The notes beneath the pieces were generated by a model. That model was not told where the DNA came from and searched no databases. It saw nothing but the letters and a program-made list of their open reading frames with translations. Shown here one piece after another: positions 43,516-46,621 of a DNA stretch of 46,621 nucleotides. The position numbers and the translations under genes were made by a program. Numbering within the stretch: position 1 is the stretch's first letter; every line of letters begins with the position of its first letter. The DNA is from UBA7398 sp964567545 (GTDB lineage: Bacteria > Actinomycetota > Actinomycetes > Nanopelagicales > Nanopelagicaceae): contig CAZMNB010000006.1 of assembly GCA_964567545.1 (NCBI GenBank), positions 1 through 46,621 on the forward strand. The letters are read 5' to 3'.

Positions 43516-43929
43516 CTATAGGGAGAATATAGGTCCAGTTATTGTGGGTCCGAAATCAGCACCTGAACCAACTAGAACGAAGATAATTAGTGCAGCGCCA
43601 GCAATAGCCAGGTTTTTAAAGAATGAAATAGTTTCAGTCTGTTTTGCGGTTGCATCATCAATTGTCCAGAAGTTATGCATCATGAAGGCGCTAACTAGGC
43701 AGAAGCTTGCAATAAGTAGCGCGCCAAGGTCTGCATAAATCCCAAGCGCAATGTAAAGACCGCCGGCCAAGATCATTAACCCGGTTAGTGGAACCGCAAT
43801 CTTTGCTGCTGGCACTTTCTTATATTGTGCGTAACCGACCATGGCACTTTTCTTTGTGAAGTGCATTAATCCTGAATTAATGAAGATAAGCGCAAATAAA
43901 ATGCGGCCAATAATTAGAACGATATCCAT
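43516..43929 (-). CDS. DoxX family membrane protein
   Basis: 137-residue protein with four hydrophobic helices (about 5-20, 45-68, 72-92, 108-125). FALIFINSGLMHFTKKSAMVGY and KVPAAKIAVPLTGLMILAGGL match the DoxX family. Function is not well defined in bacteria; linked in some species to thiosulfate or redox stress complexes. ATG 43929 with AAAGGAAA upstream. It has its own terminator and a long leader with palindromes. Confidence 0.82.
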   Translation of the reverse strand: MDIVLIIGRILFALIFINSGLMHFTKKSAMVGYAQYKKVPAAKIAVPLTGLMILAGGLYIALGIYADLGALLIASFCLVSAFMMHNFWTIDDATAKQTETISFFKNLAIAGAALIIFVLVGSGADFGPTITGPIFSL

Positions 43930-43950
43930 TGATTTCCTTTACATTGCAGG

Positions 43951-43968
43951 GGAGTCCGGACGGGCTCC
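43951..43968 (-). promoter_or_regulatory. Hairpin in the doxX leader
   Basis: GGAGTCC, loop GGAC, GGGCTCC: seven pairs including one wobble. It lies 22 bases upstream of the doxX ATG. It may hold up ribosome access or be part of a processing site. No known riboswitch is recognised. Confidence 0.3.
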
Positions 43969-43996
43969 GAGTACTTACGAAGGATGGCAGGATTTG

Positions 43997-44010
43997 GTTG
44001 AAGTTTCAAC
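43997..44010. promoter_or_regulatory. Palindrome, possible operator for doxX
   Basis: GTTGAAGTTTCAAC: perfect 6-base arms with a 2-base centre, 68 bases upstream of the doxX ATG in the gap between divergent doxX and the DUF6504 gene. Such short dyads fit a MarR/HxlR-type repressor site, but no regulator is adjacent. Confidence 0.35.
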
Positions 44011-44047
44011 TAATTTTAAGTCGTGTCGCGCTTACTGCTTAGATTAC

Positions 44048-44076
44048 TTGCCTCTGTCAGGGGTGCTCGCTAGAGT
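44048..44076 (+). promoter_or_regulatory. Promoter of the DUF6504-dnaE2 operon
   Basis: -35 TTGCCT (44048-44053), 17-base spacer, -10 TAGAGT (44071-44076). The expected start of transcription is near 44083, inside the LexA box and within about 2 bases of the ATG at 44085, so the message should be leaderless or nearly so. Confidence 0.7.
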
Positions 44077-44077
44077 T

Positions 44078-44091
44078 CGAACAAATGTTCG
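44078..44091. promoter_or_regulatory. LexA (SOS) box
   Basis: CGAACAAATGTTCG is a perfect palindrome in its arms and matches the Gram-positive/actinobacterial LexA operator CGAAC-N4-GTTCG. It covers the expected transcription start directly after the -10 hexamer and includes the start codon. LexA bound here would block RNA polymerase; DNA damage would release it and induce the downstream translesion polymerase. Confidence 0.85.
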
Positions 44092-44402
44092 AAAATGCCT
44101 TAAACCCAGAAATCGGCCCTGAAATCGTGCTATACGAGGGGGAGCCGATCGAATTTACCTATCGCGGCCGAAGATTTCGGATCCATGCCGTCCTCTCAAG
44201 TTGGCGCGAAGCTGGCGGTTGGTGGAACCGAGCTAGCGATGGAAATTATCGCCCCGATGATGGTTCGCGTGCGCTCTGGCGAGTAGAAGCAGCTCCGATT
44301 GGTGCGCTCGCTACCTTTGAAATTGAACGCGATGAAGCTAGCGAAACATCTGGTGAAATCCGTTGGCGAATTCGTCCAAGCTCGCGCGCTACCCGCAATT
44401 AA
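44085..44402 (+). CDS. DUF6504 family protein, SOS-induced
   Basis: 105-residue soluble protein. The segment EPIEFTYRGRRFRIHAVLSSWREAGGWW, then RALWRVEA, matches the small DUF6504 proteins that precede dnaE2 in actinobacteria. Function unknown; association with the ImuB/DnaE2 translesion system suggests a damage-response role. ATG 44085 lies inside the LexA box and would be a leaderless start; a GTG at 44127 (VLYEGEPIEF) is an alternative. The next gene, dnaE2, starts 6 bases after the stop. Confidence 0.75.
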   Translation: MFENALNPEIGPEIVLYEGEPIEFTYRGRRFRIHAVLSSWREAGGWWNRASDGNYRPDDGSRALWRVEAAPIGALATFEIERDEASETSGEIRWRIRPSSRATRN

Positions 44403-44408
44403 ATATTT

Positions 44409-46621
44409 ATGTTTACCCATCTTCACATGGCTAGCGGCTATTCATTTAAATACGGCACGCATTTACCCGATGCAATTGTAGAGCGCGCTGCGTTGTTCGG
44501 AATGAAATCGTTAGCGCTCACCGACCGTGATGGGTTAGCTGGCGCAATTAGGTTTGTGGAAAGTTGTCAGAAACATAACCTTAATCCAATTTTAGGTATT
44601 GATTTAAATTACAAAATTGAAAACTCGTTATCTAGGATAACTTTAATTGCTACATCTGGTGGTGGCTGGTCATCACTAGTGCGGCTAGTGACTGCGATAA
44701 ATACTTTTGACTCAGATAAGCCGATACTCACTTTAGATTTATTAGAAAAGTTTTCAATTTATGCTAAGAATATACTAGCTTTACATGGGAGTGAATCTGC
44801 AATCTCGCAAGCTTTAATCCGTAGGAGCCATAAGAAAGCGCTTGAACTATTTAGAGTTAGCAGCGAACTTTTTGCAGATCAAGCTATTGAGTGTGTTTCG
44901 CATCTAGTTGCTGGCGATGGTCCTTATTCAACAACACATGCTGGACGGATGTTAGGTTTTGCAAGAGATCATGATTTACCAGCAATTATAAGTAATGCCG
45001 CTCGAATGTTAGACCGGAGCGATGGACCGCTAGCCGATATTTTGGATTGCGCTCGTAATTTAGCGCCTCTTCATGAAAGCAATGTGGAGCGCAAAAATGG
45101 CGAAGGCTTTCTAAAAAATAGTAAAGATATGGTTGCGATTGCCGATTTAATTTCGCGCTCTGCTGGCGAGCGAAATTCCCGCCATTTACTTAGAGAGACC
45201 GCAACCTGGGCGGAGCGTTCAATACTTTCGCCAGCGCTAGATGTTGGGTTAGGCGCAATTCATTTACCCGAGCACCATGTTGTTGGCGCAAAAGATGAAG
45301 CAGATATGGCGCGACAATTTCGAGAGCGTTGTATCTCTGGTTTGAATTGGCGATATGGCGCATCATCTTTACTAAAAAAAGCCCAGGATCGACTCGGGGA
45401 AGAGCTAGCCACAGTTCGCACACTTGGATATGAGTCCTATTTTTTAACCGTTGCGGATATAACCGATACTGCTAGAGCAAGCGGAATCAGAGTTGCAGCC
45501 CGGGGTAGCGGTGCCGGTTCATTAATCTGCCACGTCCTTGGAATTTCTGGTGTTGAACCTATTGCGCATGGTTTGTTGATGGAGCGATTCTGCTCACCGC
45601 TTCGACGCGCGTTACCAGATATCGATATCGATGTTGAATCAGCTCGCCGGTTAGAAATCTATAACCAAGTATTTAAAAAATATGGCGATCCGAATTGGCA
45701 AAAATCTGGAAACAGTTCAAGGTGTGCAACCGTTGCGATGGTAGATACATATAGAGCGCGTCATGCAATCCGCGATACCGGTGCGGCTCTTGGTTTGCCA
45801 CCGATGGAGATAGATTTAATTGCAAAATCAATTCCACATGTTAGAGCAAAGAACATTTCGCAAGCTTTAGATAATTTACCGGAGTTGCGGAATTTAAATT
45901 TAAATACGCCACTATTGAAAATGGCAATCGGGTTAGCGGAGCGGCTTGATGGTCTGCCTCGAAATCTTTCGATGCACCCGTGCGCAATTGTTTTATCCGA
46001 TGGCGCTTTTCTGGATAGAGCGCCGATTCAAATAAATGCAAGTGGTTATCCAATGGTCCAATTTGATAAAGACGATGTAGAAGCAATTGGGTTATTGAAA
46101 TTAGATATTCTAGGAGTGCGGATGCAATCTTCACTTTCGTATGCCGTTAGTGAGATTGAACGAAGCCGAGGAATAAAGGTCGATTTAGATTCGATACCGT
46201 TAGATGACCCAAAAACTTTTGAACTAATCCAATCCACAAAGACGCTCGGCTTATTTCAGATTGAAAGTCCCGGGCAGCGAGAGTTAGTCGGAAAGTTTTC
46301 ACCAGAAACTTTTACCGATCTGATTATTGATATCTCGCTCTTTCGTCCTGGACCGGTAAAGAGCGACATGATTAAACCATTTTTAAATGCCCGCCATGGT
46401 TGGAAAGCACCCCAGATATTTCACCCTGATTTGTATGAAGTTCTGCATGAGACTGAGGGTGTAGTGGTTTTTCATGAGCAAGTTATTCGAATAATTTCTA
46501 CATTGACTGGTATTTCGTTTGCGGAAGCTGATGAGAAGCGGCGTGCGCTTAGTTCTCCAGAAGGGCAGCAAGAAGTTTGCGATTGGTTTTATCCAATGGC
46601 GCTCTCAAGAGGTTATCAACT
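44409..46621 (+). CDS. dnaE2: DNA polymerase III alpha-type, error-prone DnaE2 (partial)
   Basis: Runs off the window end after 737 codons. Starts MFTHLHMASGYSFKYG: PHP domain with HLH, LTDRDGLAGAIRF and LGIDL. Polymerase palm has VAARGSGAGSLICH and the catalytic LPDIDIDVES at about residue 402, then RHAIRDTGAALGLPP, QFDKDDVEAIGLLKLDILG and LGLFQIES. The N-terminal type and the DUF6504 partner identify the translesion ImuC/DnaE2 form rather than the replicative DnaE1. Controlled by the LexA box upstream. The start at 44409 has no good ribosome site and may depend on coupling to DUF6504. Whether imuB is near is outside the window. Confidence 0.92.
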   Translation, partial: MFTHLHMASGYSFKYGTHLPDAIVERAALFGMKSLALTDRDGLAGAIRFVESCQKHNLNPILGIDLNYKIENSLSRITLIATSGGGWSSLVRLVTAINTFDSDKPILTLDLLEKFSIYAKNILALHGSESAISQALIRRSHKKALELFRVSSELFADQAIECVSHLVAGDGPYSTTHAGRMLGFARDHDLPAIISNAARMLDRSDGPLADILDCARNLAPLHESNVERKNGEGFLKNSKDMVAIADLISRSAGERNSRHLLRETATWAERSILSPALDVGLGAIHLPEHHVVGAKDEADMARQFRERCISGLNWRYGASSLLKKAQDRLGEELATVRTLGYESYFLTVADITDTARASGIRVAARGSGAGSLICHVLGISGVEPIAHGLLMERFCSPLRRALPDIDIDVESARRLEIYNQVFKKYGDPNWQKSGNSSRCATVAMVDTYRARHAIRDTGAALGLPPMEIDLIAKSIPHVRAKNISQALDNLPELRNLNLNTPLLKMAIGLAERLDGLPRNLSMHPCAIVLSDGAFLDRAPIQINASGYPMVQFDKDDVEAIGLLKLDILGVRMQSSLSYAVSEIERSRGIKVDLDSIPLDDPKTFELIQSTKTLGLFQIESPGQRELVGKFSPETFTDLIIDISLFRPGPVKSDMIKPFLNARHGWKAPQIFHPDLYEVLHETEGVVVFHEQVIRIISTLTGISFAEADEKRRALSSPEGQQEVCDWFYPMALSRGYQ

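Noticed and set aside
43841..44122. Plus-strand open frame antisense to doxX and across the SOS promoter
   Set aside because: It overlaps doxX, runs through the promoter and LexA box, and shows no family-like features.
1..46621. Insertion sequences, prophage, CRISPR, tRNA or rRNA genes
   Set aside because: None seen on either strand; all gaps are short and hold only promoter-like or hairpin elements.

Overview
The window reads as chromosomal DNA of a streamlined, low-to-mid GC actinobacterium, most likely a freshwater Nanopelagicales (acI; Candidatus Planktophila/Nanopelagicus type). Family-level evidence for Actinomycetota is SepH, a PASTA kinase of the PknB type, DUF7455, DUF6504 next to a DnaE2-type polymerase, a heterodimeric lycopene cyclase (CrtYc/CrtYd), a class II DAHP synthase and a Bacillus/actinobacterial-type LexA box. 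The low GC, very short intergenic gaps, lysine-rich SigA N-terminus and large carotenoid inventory point to the acI group; that placement is inference. There are no tRNA or rRNA genes, insertion sequences, phage genes or CRISPR arrays, and no stretch longer than about 200 bases lacks a gene.

Layout. 1-5.8 kb: metY-metX (homocysteine by direct sulfhydrylation), the primary sigma factor SigA, a CDGSH Fe-S protein and a FAD amine oxidase. 5.7-9.8 kb: DUF7455 and a topoisomerase IV pair arranged tail to tail, whose A subunit has no C-terminal pinwheel domain. 9.8-15.7 kb: pseudouridine catabolism (psuK, psuG), a phosphodiesterase, SepH, an MFS transporter and an inositol-monophosphatase-family enzyme. 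15.8-21.3 kb: rplS-lepB-rnhB-yraN-yifB-dprA-era. 21.3-31.2 kb: two EamA transporters, a phosphofructokinase with pyrophosphate-type active-site residues, DAHP synthase, Ogt, threonine aldolase, endonuclease IV, a PASTA kinase, a P-loop kinase and a PnuC-type transporter under a TPP riboswitch. 31.3-41 kb: carotenoid genes in three blocks, with metF and a CDP-alcohol phosphatidyltransferase in the middle. 41-43.9 kb: a hydrolase, a YbaK-type deacylase, ArsC, an aquaporin and DoxX. 44-46.6 kb: an SOS-controlled DUF6504-dnaE2 pair, cut off by the window end.

How the genes work together. crtE-crtI-crtB plus crtYc-crtYd should give a cyclised C40 carotenoid, the precursor of retinal for a rhodopsin (no rhodopsin or blh gene lies in the window). 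The second block (CrtA-like monooxygenase, CruF-like hydratase, family 2 glycosyltransferase, second CrtI-like desaturase) should turn lycopene or a monocyclic carotene into a keto, hydroxylated, glycosylated xanthophyll, a candidate light-harvesting antenna. The TPP riboswitch makes the PnuC-type protein a likely thiamine transporter, and the kinase overlapping it is a candidate thiamine-trapping enzyme. ArsC plus aquaporin suggests arsenate reduction followed by arsenite leaving through the channel. Genes are tightly packed: seven convergent pairs overlap or abut with no room for a terminator between them.
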